A stretch of DNA of 64,000 nt from Betaproteobacteria bacterium UBA2592 (GTDB lineage: Bacteria; Pseudomonadota; Gammaproteobacteria; Burkholderiales; Rhodocyclaceae): the NCBI GenBank assembly GCA_002340095.1, contig DDKS01000037.1, positions 422 to 64,421 of the forward strand, read 5' to 3'. A model generated the notes under the pieces. That model had not been told where the DNA came from. It searched no databases and was given only the letters and a program-made list of their open reading frames with translations. Below are positions 7,616 to 16,452 of the stretch, one piece after another (positions within the stretch are counted from its first letter, which is position 1; each line of letters opens with the position of its first letter). The translations under genes and the position numbers were made by a program.

Positions 7616-8211
7616 GCGAACGCATCTACCTTTACAAACGCTTCGAGCGTTTCTGGCACTGGTCCCAGGCTCTCTTGATCATCATCATGATGCTCACCGG
7701 CTTCGAGATCCATGGCAGCTATGCCCTGCTGGGCTTTGCCAAGGCCGTCCAGGTGCACACCCTGGCGGCCTGGACCCTGCTCACCCTGTGGGCCTTCACC
7801 ATCGTCTGGCAGTTCACCACCGGGGAATGGCGCCAGTATCTGCCCACCCTGAAGAAGGTGGACGCCATGGTGAAGTACTACATCCTGGGCATCTTCACCG
7901 ACGCCCCTCATCCCTTCAGAAAGACTCCGGCAGCCAAGCACAATCCGCTACAGCGCCTGGCCTATCTGGCCTTCCTGGCGGTGATGTCGCCCCTGATCTG
8001 GAGCAGCGGGCTGCTCTACCTGTTCTATCCCCAGTGGCCGGCCTGGGGCATCGACCAGTGGCTGACCCTGGAATGGGTGGCCCTGGCCCATACGGCGGGA
8101 GCCTTCATGATCCTCACCTTCTTCGTGGCGCACGTGTACATGACCACCACCGGTCACACCCCCTTGGCCCACATCAAGGCCATGATCACCGGCTGGGAGG
8201 AAGCCCATTGA
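7612..8211 (+). CDS. Membrane cytochrome b, quinol-side partner of the octaheme cytochrome
   Basis: Di-haem cytochrome b561/thiosulfate-reductase-gamma type protein, 199 residues, about four membrane helices. Likely haem-ligand histidines occur in ERFWHWSQ, VQVHTLAAW, LAHTAGAF and FVAHVYMTTTGH. Start ATG 7612 overlaps the upstream stop. It would pass quinol electrons to the periplasmic octaheme cytochrome, as in other OTR loci; that pairing is inferred from adjacency. Confidence 0.85.
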   Translation: MSERIYLYKRFERFWHWSQALLIIIMMLTGFEIHGSYALLGFAKAVQVHTLAAWTLLTLWAFTIVWQFTTGEWRQYLPTLKKVDAMVKYYILGIFTDAPHPFRKTPAAKHNPLQRLAYLAFLAVMSPLIWSSGLLYLFYPQWPAWGIDQWLTLEWVALAHTAGAFMILTFFVAHVYMTTTGHTPLAHIKAMITGWEEAH

Positions 8212-8343
8212 GCCGGATGGCCGGACAAAGCCTGCCCGGCGGCCAGCCCCCCTCGCCCATGCCGCACTTGTTCCCGGTGGCTATAAGGATATTCCGCAGC
8301 GCCCCCAGCCTCCTGCTGCGTTGCGCTAAAATCCTGCCCCATC

Positions 8344-9384
8344 ATGATCTATCCCCTGCTGCGCCGCGTTTTGTTCTCGATGGATGCCGAAAAGGCGCAC
8401 GGCATCGCCCTGAGCGGCATTTCCTTCCTCCAGGCCAGCGGCCTCTCCGGCCTGGTGGCCGACCGCTTCGTGGATGACCCGGTGGAGGTGATGGGCATCC
8501 GCTTTCCCAACAAGGTGGGTCTAGCCGCCGGCCTGGACAAGAACGGTGCCCACATCGACGGTCTTGCCGCCCTCGGCTTCGGCCACATCGAGATCGGCAC
8601 CATCACCCCTCGGCCCCAGCCCGGCAACCCCAAACCGCGCCTCTTCCGCATCCCCGAGGCCCAGGCCATCATCAACCGCATGGGCTTCAACAACGGCGGG
8701 GTCGATGCCCTGCTGCAAAACGTGCGGCAGGCCGAATTCCCGAAAAAAGGCGGCATTCTGGGCATCAACATCGGCAAGAACGCCGATACCCCCATGGAGA
8801 AGGCCACCGGGGACTACCTGACCTGTCTGGAAAAGGTCTACAGCGAGGCCAGCTACGTCACCATCAACATTTCCAGCCCGAACACCAAGAACCTGCGCGA
8901 ATTGCAGAAGGATGAGGCCCTGGACGAACTGCTCTCCCGCCTCAAGGCCGCCCAGCAGCAACTGGCTGACCGGCATGGCCGCTATGTGCCCCTGGTGCTC
9001 AAGATCGCCCCGGACCTGGACGACCTGCAGATCACCGCCATTGCCGACGCCCTGAAACGGCACCGCATGGACGGGGTGATTGCCACCAACACCACCCTCT
9101 CCCGCGCCGGAGTGGAAAACCTGCCCAACGGCAACGAAACCGGCGGCCTCTCCGGTGCCCCCGAGTTCCCCATGGCCACCAGCGTGCTAGGCAAGCTCTC
9201 CCATGCCCTCCAGGGCGAAGTACCGATCATCGGTGTCGGCGGCATCATGAAGGGCGAGGATGCCCGGGCCAAATTCGATGCGGGCGCCAGCCTGGTACAG
9301 ATCTACACGGGCTTCATCTACCGGGGCCCCGAACTGGTGCGGGAAGTCGCCGAGAGCCTGCGCACCCGGCCCGGGCGCCCATGA
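8344..9384 (+). CDS. pyrD: Dihydroorotate dehydrogenase (quinone), class 2
   Basis: Fourth step of pyrimidine synthesis: oxidises dihydroorotate to orotate and reduces quinone at the inner membrane. The protein has 346 residues with the class-2 amphipathic N-terminus (MIYPLLRRVLFSMDAEKAH). FMN and substrate motifs include GLAAGLDKNG, GFGHIEIGTITPRPQPGN, NINISSPNTKNLRELQ with the catalytic serine loop, and IIGVGGIMKGEDA. The 132-base gap before it holds no clear promoter, though a TAAAAT hexamer occurs at 8327. It carries the usual class-2 length and needs no partner subunit. Confidence 0.97.
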   Translation: MIYPLLRRVLFSMDAEKAHGIALSGISFLQASGLSGLVADRFVDDPVEVMGIRFPNKVGLAAGLDKNGAHIDGLAALGFGHIEIGTITPRPQPGNPKPRLFRIPEAQAIINRMGFNNGGVDALLQNVRQAEFPKKGGILGINIGKNADTPMEKATGDYLTCLEKVYSEASYVTINISSPNTKNLRELQKDEALDELLSRLKAAQQQLADRHGRYVPLVLKIAPDLDDLQITAIADALKRHRMDGVIATNTTLSRAGVENLPNGNETGGLSGAPEFPMATSVLGKLSHALQGEVPIIGVGGIMKGEDARAKFDAGASLVQIYTGFIYRGPELVREVAESLRTRPGRP

Positions 9385-9415
9385 CCCCGGCCTTTAACCC
9401 CTGCCCCTCCCGTGG

Positions 9416-9444
9416 TTGTACGTCCCGGAGCCTGGCCTCATAAT
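9416..9444 (+). promoter_or_regulatory. Sigma-70-type promoter of the rsx operon
   Basis: TTGTAC (9416-9421) and CATAAT (9439-9444) are separated by exactly 17 bases. Transcription would start near 9451, about 30 bases before rsxA. Confidence 0.55.
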
Positions 9445-9482
9445 CCCAGACCTTGCCCGGAGCCCTCTGCGAGCCCCCGTCT

Positions 9483-10064
9483 ATGGCCGAATACCTGTTC
9501 CTGCTCATCGGCGCCGTCCTGGTGAACAACGTGGTCCTGGTGAAAATCCTGGGACTGTGCCCCTTCATGGGCGTCTCCAAGAAGCTCGAAACCGCCTATG
9601 GCATGGGGGCCGCCACCACCTTCGTGCTGACCCTGGCCACTGGCGCCAGCTTCATCATCGACCACTACCTGCTGATCCCCTTCGGCCTCGAATACCTGCG
9701 CACCCTGTCCTTCATCGTCACCATCGCCGCCATCGTGCAGCTCACCGAAATGGTGATCGCCAGGACATCCCCGGTACTGCAGCAGGTGCTGGGCATCTAC
9801 CTGCCCCTGATCACCACCAACTGCGCGGTGCTGGGTGTGCCCCTGATCAACATCTCCCACGACTACGGCTTTGTCGAATCCCTGCTGTTCGGCGCCGGCA
9901 GCGCCGTGGGCTTCTCCCTGGTGCTGGTGTTGTTCGCCGGCATCCGCGAGCGGGTGGAAGGGGCGGAAGTGCCGCTGCCCTTCAGGGGCACCGCCATCGC
10001 CATGGTGACCGCCGGGCTGATGAGCCTCGCCTTCATGGGTTTCGCCGGACTGGACCGTTACTGA
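9483..10064 (+). CDS. rsxA: Rnf/Rsx electron-transport complex subunit A
   Basis: Six-helix inner-membrane subunit of the Rnf complex, 193 residues from ATG 9483 (MAEYLFLLIGAVLVNNVVLV). The paired motifs LVKILGLCPFMGVSKK and ITTNCAVLGV hold the cysteines that bind an iron-sulfur centre inside the membrane with RsxE. First gene of rsxABCDGE; residues in frame upstream of 9483 are not conserved. In many proteobacteria this complex moves electrons to ferredoxin or keeps SoxR reduced. Confidence 0.95.
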   Translation: MAEYLFLLIGAVLVNNVVLVKILGLCPFMGVSKKLETAYGMGAATTFVLTLATGASFIIDHYLLIPFGLEYLRTLSFIVTIAAIVQLTEMVIARTSPVLQQVLGIYLPLITTNCAVLGVPLINISHDYGFVESLLFGAGSAVGFSLVLVLFAGIRERVEGAEVPLPFRGTAIAMVTAGLMSLAFMGFAGLDRY

Positions 10065-10065
10065 C

Positions 10066-10638
10066 ATGGACCTGCTGATCGCCATCGCCATCATGGCCCT
10101 GGGCGCTCTCGTGCTGGGGGCGGCTCTGGGTTACGCCGCGGTCCGCTTCAAGGTGGAAGGCGACCCTATCGTCGAGAAGATCGACGCCATCCTGCCCCAG
10201 ACCCAGTGCGGCCAGTGTGGTTTTCCCGGCTGCAAGCCCTACGCCGAGGCCATCGCCAAGGGCGAGGCCGACATCAACCAGTGTCCTCCCGGCGGCGACG
10301 AGGGGGTGCGCAAGCTGGCCGACCTGCTCGGCAAGGAATACAAGCCCCTTTCCGCCGAGCATGGCCAGGAAAAGCCCAAGGCGGTAGCCGTGATCCGCGA
10401 GGAGCTCTGCATCGGCTGCACGCTGTGCATCCAGGCCTGCCCGGTGGACGCCATCGTCGGTGCCGCCAAGCAGATGCATACGGTGGTGGAATCCCTGTGC
10501 ACGGGCTGCGAACTCTGCATCAAGCCCTGCCCGGTGGAATGCATCGACATGGTGCCCGTCCCCGAGACGCTGGAAACCTGGAAATGGAAGTACCCCGTGA
10601 TCGAGATCAAGCCGGCTGACAACCGGAAGGCAGCCTAA
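10066..10638 (+). CDS. rsxB: Rnf/Rsx electron-transport complex subunit B (ferredoxin)
   Basis: Iron-sulfur subunit of 190 residues: an N-terminal membrane helix, a 4Fe-4S domain with CGQCGFPGCKPYAEAI and INQCPPGG (about residues 46-77), then two bacterial ferredoxin motifs CIGCTLCIQACP and CTGCELCIKPCP. It starts one base after the rsxA stop. It hands electrons between ferredoxin and the membrane subunits. Confidence 0.96.
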   Translation: MDLLIAIAIMALGALVLGAALGYAAVRFKVEGDPIVEKIDAILPQTQCGQCGFPGCKPYAEAIAKGEADINQCPPGGDEGVRKLADLLGKEYKPLSAEHGQEKPKAVAVIREELCIGCTLCIQACPVDAIVGAAKQMHTVVESLCTGCELCIKPCPVECIDMVPVPETLETWKWKYPVIEIKPADNRKAA

Positions 10639-10647
10639 GACCCGGCA

Positions 10648-12345
10648 ATGTTGCAGAAACTCTTCAAATTCAAGGGGGGCATCAAGCCCGCCTACAACAA
10701 GCAGCAGTCAACAGGCGAGCCCATTGCCCGGGCACCGCTGCCCAGCCGGCTCGTGATTCCGCTGCACCAGAGCATAGGCGGCACGCCCCGGCCGGTCGTG
10801 GCGGTGGGCGACAAGGTGTTGAAGGGCCAATTGATTGGCGAGGCGGACGGCTGGATCTCCGCTGCCGTTCATGCTTCCACCTCGGGCACCGTGACGGACA
10901 TCGGCCCCTACCTGGTGCCCCACCCCTCAGGCCTCTCCATCGATTGCGTGGTGATCGAGCCGGACGGGGAAGAGCGCTGGATCGAACGCCAGCCTCTGGA
11001 CTACCGGACCATGGCCCCGGAAGCCGTGCGGACCTACCTGCAGCAATCCGGCGTCGTCGGTCTGGGGGGCGCCGTCTTCCCCAGCCACGCCAAGCTCACC
11101 CCCTCCCGGGACGTACCCATGGAGGAGCTGGTGATCAACGGGGCCGAATGCGAACCCTGGATCACCTGCGATGACCTGATCATGCGCGAACGAGCCGCCG
11201 AGATCGTCTCCGGCATCGGCCTGTTCCGGGACCTGCTGCAACCGAAGCGGGTGCTGATCGGCATCGAGGACAACAAACCCGAAGCCGTGGCCGCCATGAC
11301 AGCAGCCGTCCAGGCCGCAGGCGAGCCCTTCGAGGTGCAGGCCGTGCCCACCCTCTATCCGGCAGGCGGCGCCAAGCAGTTGATCCGGGTGCTCACAGGC
11401 AAGGAAATCCCCGCCGCCAGGCGCTCCACCGACCTGGGCGTGCAGTGCTTCAACGTGGCCACCGCCTGGACGGCCTGGCGCGCCGTGGCGCACGGGGAGC
11501 CGGTGATCAGCCGCATCGTCACCCTCACCGGCAATGTGGACAAACCACGCAACTGGGAAGTGCTGATCGGCACCCCCATGGATGAACTGCTGCCCCTGGC
11601 CAGCCCCCGGAACGACACCGACGGGGTGATCATGGGCGGCCCGATGATGGGTTTCCTGATTCCCGCCCCGGATGTGCCGGTGGTCAAGGCAACCAACTGC
11701 CTGATCGCCCACTCCCCCACCCTGTTCCCGCCCAAGCCGCCGGAAATGCCCTGCATCCGCTGCGGCGAATGCGCCCGTGTCTGCCCCCACGAACTGCAGC
11801 CGATGGACATGTACTGGTGGAGCCGGGCCAGAAACTTCGGCAAGGCCCAGGAAGCACACCTGTTTGACTGTATCGAATGCGGCTGCTGTGCCTACGTCTG
11901 CCCGGCCCACATTCCCCTGGTCCAGTACTTCCGCTTTGCCAAGAGCGAGATCTGGGCCCGGGAAAAGGAGCGGAAGATGGCCGAAGGTGCGAAGGAGCGC
12001 TTCGAGTTCAAGCAGTTCCGGGAAGAGCGCGAAAAAGCCGAAAAGGCCGAAAAGCTGGCCAGGGCCGCCGCTGCCCAGGCCGCCAAGAAGGCAGCCGAAG
12101 CCGCAGCGGCAGGCGACGGCGCCCCCCCCGAGGCCAGTCCTGCCGCAGATGCGGAAGCCGCCAAGAAGGCGGCCATCGCCGCTGCCCTGGAGCGGGCCCG
12201 TGCCCAGCGCGCCCAGGTACAGGCCAGGAACACGGAAAACATTCCTCCGGACAAGGCGAAGGAAATCGCCGAGATCGACGCCCGCCGCCAGCAGGCCGGC
12301 CTGGAACCCGCCGTCGGAACCCCGGCCCCCGGCAAGGAAGCCTGA
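10648..12345 (+). CDS. rsxC: Rnf/Rsx electron-transport complex subunit C
   Basis: Peripheral subunit of 565 residues with an NADH/FMN-binding core related to NuoF (GGAVFPSHAKL, INGAECEPWITCDD) and two ferredoxin motifs, CIRCGECARVCP and CIECGCCAYVCP, around residues 371-420. After residue 430 comes a long charged, Ala/Lys/Glu-rich tail with repeated AAKKAA segments, a common RsxC variable region that is probably coiled or extended. NAD(H)-side entry of the complex. Confidence 0.95.
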   Translation: MLQKLFKFKGGIKPAYNKQQSTGEPIARAPLPSRLVIPLHQSIGGTPRPVVAVGDKVLKGQLIGEADGWISAAVHASTSGTVTDIGPYLVPHPSGLSIDCVVIEPDGEERWIERQPLDYRTMAPEAVRTYLQQSGVVGLGGAVFPSHAKLTPSRDVPMEELVINGAECEPWITCDDLIMRERAAEIVSGIGLFRDLLQPKRVLIGIEDNKPEAVAAMTAAVQAAGEPFEVQAVPTLYPAGGAKQLIRVLTGKEIPAARRSTDLGVQCFNVATAWTAWRAVAHGEPVISRIVTLTGNVDKPRNWEVLIGTPMDELLPLASPRNDTDGVIMGGPMMGFLIPAPDVPVVKATNCLIAHSPTLFPPKPPEMPCIRCGECARVCPHELQPMDMYWWSRARNFGKAQEAHLFDCIECGCCAYVCPAHIPLVQYFRFAKSEIWAREKERKMAEGAKERFEFKQFREEREKAEKAEKLARAAAAQAAKKAAEAAAAGDGAPPEASPAADAEAAKKAAIAAALERARAQRAQVQARNTENIPPDKAKEIAEIDARRQQAGLEPAVGTPAPGKEA

Positions 12346-12349
12346 CCTC

Positions 12350-13372
12350 ATGGAAATCGTCACATCCCCCCACATTTTCAAGCCGGCCAGCATCACCCGG
12401 GTCATGGGCCAGGTCTGCCTGGCCCTCATTCCGGGCATCGCCGTCTACACCTGGCTGATCGGCCCGGCCCTGCTGATCCAGCTGGGCATCGCCAGCCTGG
12501 CCGCCCTGGCCGCCGAAGCCCTGCTCTTGAAGCTGCGCGGCAAGCCCGTGGCCCCCTTCCTCAGTGATGGATCCGCCCTGGTCACCGCCTGGCTCATCGC
12601 CCTCACCTTCCCGCCCCTGTCCCCCTGGTGGCTCACGGCCACGGGCGTGTTCTTCGCCATCGTGATCGCCAAGCAGCTCTACGGCGGCCTGGGCCAGAAC
12701 CCCTTCAATCCGGCCATGGTGGCCTTCGCCGCCTGCATCGTCGCCTTCCCCGCCCTGATGTCCCAGTGGCCGGCCCAGGGACTTGCCCTATCCTTCGGCC
12801 AGCAGCTGGAGGTGGTGCTGGGCCTGGCCCCCCGGGTGGACGCCCTCACCGCCGCCACCCCCCTGGACGCCATGAAGACGGCCCTGAAGATGGAAGGCGG
12901 GCACGCCAACGTCCAGGAACTGCTCGCCAACCAGACCCTGTACGGCACCTTCGCAGGCCGCGGCTGGGAATGGGTGACAACCGCCTACCTGCTGGGTGGA
13001 CTGTTCCTGCTGGCCCGGGGCATCATCACCTGGCATGTGCCCGTGGCCTTCCTCGCCGGCCTGGGTGCCGTCTCGGGCCTGTGCTGGGCCCTGGACCCGG
13101 CCCGTTTCGCCGATCCCCTGTTCCACCTGTTCTCCGGCGGCGCCATGCTCGGCGCCTTCTTCATCGCCACCGACCCGGTTTCCGGCTGCACCACCCCCCG
13201 GGGCAAGCTGGTCTTCGGTTTCGGTGCCGGGGTACTGGCCTACCTGATCCGGGTGTTCGGCGCCTTCCCGGATGGCATCGCCTTCGCCGTGCTGATCATG
13301 AACCTGTGCGTGCCCGTCATCGATCTGCTCTGCCAGCCGGCCATCTTCGGCAGCAAGAAGGAGGCCCCATGA
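12350..13372 (+). CDS. rsxD: Rnf/Rsx electron-transport complex subunit D
   Basis: Integral membrane subunit of the NqrB/RnfD family, 340 residues from ATG 12350 (MEIVTSPHIF). It has about ten membrane segments, the GGLGQNPFNPAMVAFA motif and ATDPVSGCTTPRGK, the region where FMN is covalently bound through threonine in this family. Its stop overlaps the rsxG start by ATGA. Confidence 0.95.
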   Translation: MEIVTSPHIFKPASITRVMGQVCLALIPGIAVYTWLIGPALLIQLGIASLAALAAEALLLKLRGKPVAPFLSDGSALVTAWLIALTFPPLSPWWLTATGVFFAIVIAKQLYGGLGQNPFNPAMVAFAACIVAFPALMSQWPAQGLALSFGQQLEVVLGLAPRVDALTAATPLDAMKTALKMEGGHANVQELLANQTLYGTFAGRGWEWVTTAYLLGGLFLLARGIITWHVPVAFLAGLGAVSGLCWALDPARFADPLFHLFSGGAMLGAFFIATDPVSGCTTPRGKLVFGFGAGVLAYLIRVFGAFPDGIAFAVLIMNLCVPVIDLLCQPAIFGSKKEAP

Positions 13373-14031
13373 GCGAGGTGCGGACCTACACGGCTTCCAC
13401 CATGGCGGTGCGGACCGCCCTGATCCTGTTCGTCTTCGTGGTGCTGTTTACCGCCTTGCTGGCCGGGGCCTACCAGTGGACCCGTCCTGCCATCGAAACC
13501 TCCCTGGCGGCCGAGAAGATGAAATTCATCAACGAGGTGCTGCCTGCCGGCAGCTACGACAACGATCTGCTGACCGACACCCTGCGCCTGCCCCCCACCC
13601 CGGAACTGGGCCAGAAAACGCCCAGCACCGTATACCGGGCCCGCCGGGCCGGCCAGCCCACCGCCCTGGTGCTCGAAGCCATCGCCCCCGATGGTTACGC
13701 AGGCGAGATCCGCCTGGTGCTGGGAGTCACCGTAAACGGCGACATCACCGGCGTGCGGGTGGTGCAGCACAAGGAAACCCCGGGCCTGGGCGACTACATC
13801 GACCCGAGAAAGGACAAGAACCGGGAAAGCCCCTGGATCAGCCAGTTCGCCGGCCTCAACTATCCCCAGGTGGCCGATGCCGAATGGAAGGTGAAGAAGG
13901 ACAAGGGCCGCTTCGACTACCGCACCGGCGCCACCGTCACCCCCCGGGCCGTGGTGGGCGCCGTGCACAAGGCCGTGCGTTTTGCCGTAACCCACCAGCC
14001 GCAACTCTTTGCCCCGGAGGGCCGCCCGTGA
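13369..14031 (+). CDS. rsxG: Rnf/Rsx electron-transport complex subunit G
   Basis: Membrane-anchored periplasmic flavoprotein, 220 residues, one N-terminal helix and an FMN-binding domain. Motifs are HKETPGLGDYIDPRKD and FDYRTGATVTPRAV; the second threonine of TGATVT is the usual covalent FMN site. It overlaps rsxD and rsxE by ATGA and GTGA respectively. Confidence 0.95.
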   Translation: MSEVRTYTASTMAVRTALILFVFVVLFTALLAGAYQWTRPAIETSLAAEKMKFINEVLPAGSYDNDLLTDTLRLPPTPELGQKTPSTVYRARRAGQPTALVLEAIAPDGYAGEIRLVLGVTVNGDITGVRVVQHKETPGLGDYIDPRKDKNRESPWISQFAGLNYPQVADAEWKVKKDKGRFDYRTGATVTPRAVVGAVHKAVRFAVTHQPQLFAPEGRP

Positions 14032-14750
14032 TCAGTCGCCCGGAACTCGCCAGCATCGCCCACAACGGCCTGTGGAAACAGAATACCGGCCTTGCCCAGT
14101 TGCTCGGTCTCTGTCCTCTGCTGGCCATCTCCACCAACATGGTCAACGCAGTGATGCTGTCGCTGGCCACCATCCTGGTGATGGCGCTCGCCAACGTGGC
14201 CGTGGCCAGCCTGCGCCACCTGATCCCCCACGAAATCCGCATTCCGGTGTTCATTCTGATCGTCGCCAGCCTGGTGACGGTGGTGGATCTGCTCTTCAAC
14301 GCCTGGTTCCACGAGCTGTACGTGATCCTGGGCATCTTCATCCCGCTCATCGTGACCAACTGCATCGTGCTGGCCCGGGTCGAAGCCTTCGCCGCCAAGA
14401 ACCCGCCCCTGCACTCCACCCTGGATGGCATCTTCATGGGCATCGGCCTGCTCTGGGTACTGGCCCTGCTGGGCGCCCTGCGGGAATTTTTCGGGGCCGG
14501 AACCCTGTTCGAGGGCATCGATCTGGTCATCCCCGGCACCAGCGCCATCCAGGTCCTGCCCGCCGACTACCCGGGCTTCCTGCTCGCCATCCTGCCTCCG
14601 GGCGCCTTCATCCTGCTCGGCTGCCTGATCGCCTGGAAGAACTGGATGGACCTGCGCGCCGCCGCCCGGCAACAGGCAAACCCTGCCAACCCGGCCCACC
14701 CAGCCGAGCCCGAAGCCGGCGAAAATCCGGGCACTGCCCCGGCCAGCTAA
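14028..14750 (+). CDS. rsxE: Rnf/Rsx electron-transport complex subunit E
   Basis: Six-helix membrane subunit homologous to RsxA, 240 residues, starting with GTG 14028 that overlaps the rsxG stop. Conserved segments are NTGLAQLLGLCPLLAISTN and PLIVTNCIVLARVEAFA. The last ~30 residues are a variable Ala/Pro-rich cytoplasmic tail. Completes the A-B-C-D-G-E order, with nth three bases downstream. Confidence 0.95.
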   Translation: MISRPELASIAHNGLWKQNTGLAQLLGLCPLLAISTNMVNAVMLSLATILVMALANVAVASLRHLIPHEIRIPVFILIVASLVTVVDLLFNAWFHELYVILGIFIPLIVTNCIVLARVEAFAAKNPPLHSTLDGIFMGIGLLWVLALLGALREFFGAGTLFEGIDLVIPGTSAIQVLPADYPGFLLAILPPGAFILLGCLIAWKNWMDLRAAARQQANPANPAHPAEPEAGENPGTAPAS

Positions 14751-14753
14751 GTC

Positions 14754-15386
14754 ATGAACCGGGAAAAGCGCAGCGCCATCTTCGCGCGGCTGCAGGCGGC
14801 CAATCCTACGCCCACCACGGAGCTGGAGTACGCCAGCCCCTTCCAGCTCCTGATCGCCGTGCTGCTCTCGGCCCAGGCCACCGACGTGGGCGTAAACAAG
14901 GCCACCCGCCGGCTGTTTCCGGTCGCCCCGACTCCGGAAGCCATGCTGGCCCTGGGGGAAGAAGGGCTGATGGAGCACATCAAGACCATCGGCCTCTACA
15001 AGACCAAGGCGAAGAATGCCATCGCCACCTGCCGCATCCTGCTCGAACGGCACGGCGGCCAGGTGCCGGAGGACCGGGCCGCCCTCGAAGCCCTGCCGGG
15101 CGTAGGCAGAAAAACCGCCAACGTGGTGCTCAACACCGCCTTCGGCCAGCCCACCATTGCCGTGGATACCCACATCTTCCGCGTCGCCAACCGCACCGGC
15201 CTGGCCCCGGGCAAGGATGTGCGCGAGGTGGAAGACAAGCTCATCAAATTCACTCCACCCGAATACCGGCAAAATGCCCACCACTGGCTGATCCTCCATG
15301 GCCGCTATGTCTGCAAGGCAAGAAAGCCCGAATGCGGCCGCTGCCCCCTCTTCGACCTGTGCGAATGGAAGGCCAAGACCCCGTGA
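14754..15386 (+). CDS. nth: Endonuclease III
   Basis: Base-excision repair glycosylase/AP lyase for oxidised pyrimidines, 210 residues. It shows the helix-hairpin-helix LPGVGRKTANVVLNTAFG with the catalytic lysine, the VDTHIFRVANR segment with the catalytic aspartate, and the 4Fe-4S signature C-x6-C-x2-C-x5-C (CKARKPECGRCPLFDLC) at the C-terminus. Linkage of nth to the rsx operon is conserved in proteobacteria, perhaps because the Rnf complex serves redox homeostasis. Confidence 0.97.
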   Translation: MNREKRSAIFARLQAANPTPTTELEYASPFQLLIAVLLSAQATDVGVNKATRRLFPVAPTPEAMLALGEEGLMEHIKTIGLYKTKAKNAIATCRILLERHGGQVPEDRAALEALPGVGRKTANVVLNTAFGQPTIAVDTHIFRVANRTGLAPGKDVREVEDKLIKFTPPEYRQNAHHWLILHGRYVCKARKPECGRCPLFDLCEWKAKTP

Positions 15387-15411
15387 GCACCGCCGCCCGG
15401 AGGGGGGCCCA

Positions 15412-16443
15412 GTGAACCGCCCCGGCGCGGCCAGCGGCCTGGCCTGGGGCGAGGCCCCCTTGCCCCGCCTGGCCGAACAGGCCGTGCACGAGGCGCTGGC
15501 AAAACTGGGCCGTGACCGGGCCGATGCCATCCTCCTCTACCTGACCCCGGACTTTGCCCGGGACCCTTCCCCCGCCCTGCGCGCCGCCGCCCGGGCCGGG
15601 GCCTGCCTGCAGGTGACGGGCGGCCTGGTGCACCACCCCTTCACCGAACAGGAAGCCGTGCTGGACCATCCGGCCGCCGCCGCGCTGGTTCTCAGCGACC
15701 TGCCCGACCTGCCCGCATCCCTCCCCCGGCTCACCTACCGCAGCCATCACCCGGCTGCCCGGCACCACTGGGAAGACGGCCCCCGCTTCGGCATCGAATG
15801 CGCCCCCGGCCCCCTCTGGGCCCAGGGCCGCCTGCAGGAAGCCCACGAAGTCGGGCTCCCCCTGCCTGGCCTCACCGTGGAACTGGCGACCTCCCACGGC
15901 CTGCAACTGCTGGCGCCGCCGCTGGAAATCACCGCCGCCCAGGCCCACCAGTTGCTGCAGGTGGGACACAGCCCGGCCCTGGAAAGCCTGTGCCGCGCCC
16001 TGCCTCCCGAGCAGCGGGAGCGCCCCGCCCTGCACACCCTGTTTGTCGTGCCCCCGGCCGGCCCCCAGGCCGCCGTGCGGATCCTGGAGGCCCTGCCCGA
16101 CGGGCGGCTGATCCTGGCCACGCCGCTGCCCGTGGGCACTCCCATCACCTGGGCCGCCCGCCAGCCCCTGGCGGCGGAAACCGAACTGCAAGGCCAGCTC
16201 CATGAGCTGGCAGAACGCTGCCCGGCCCCCCTGTTCGGCCTGATGTTCGCCTGTATCGGCCGGGGCCCCTGGTTCCACGGGGGTGAGGAGCGCAATCTGA
16301 GTAGCTGGCAACAACGCTTTGCCCACCTTGATTTACCCTTGCTGGGCGCTTATGGTGACAGCCAGATCAGCCCCGGCGCCGAAGGCGGGGCCCGCCTGAT
16401 CCACAACAGCGTCGTCACAGCCCTGATCCACCCTTCGACCTGA
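15412..16443 (+). CDS. FIST domain protein (FIST_N/FIST_C)
   Basis: Protein of 343 residues with the two FIST domains, thought to sense small ligands such as amino acids. The clearest signature is C-terminal: FGLMFACIGRGPWFHGGEER and PLLGAYGDSQISP. I start at GTG 15412, which follows GGAGGGG by eight bases; the frame is open further upstream, but that stretch overlaps nth. It follows nth in the same direction. No output domain is attached, so its signalling role is unknown. Confidence 0.85.
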   Translation: MNRPGAASGLAWGEAPLPRLAEQAVHEALAKLGRDRADAILLYLTPDFARDPSPALRAAARAGACLQVTGGLVHHPFTEQEAVLDHPAAAALVLSDLPDLPASLPRLTYRSHHPAARHHWEDGPRFGIECAPGPLWAQGRLQEAHEVGLPLPGLTVELATSHGLQLLAPPLEITAAQAHQLLQVGHSPALESLCRALPPEQRERPALHTLFVVPPAGPQAAVRILEALPDGRLILATPLPVGTPITWAARQPLAAETELQGQLHELAERCPAPLFGLMFACIGRGPWFHGGEERNLSSWQQRFAHLDLPLLGAYGDSQISPGAEGGARLIHNSVVTALIHPST

Positions 16444-16452
16444 CCTGCCGAC

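Noticed and set aside
8212..8250. GC-rich dyad after the cytochrome b gene as a terminator
   Set aside because: The arms pair imperfectly and no T-run follows.
11970..12340. Alanine/lysine-rich tail of RsxC as a separate repeat or foreign insertion
   Set aside because: Such charged tails are usual in RsxC and the frame continues cleanly to the stop.
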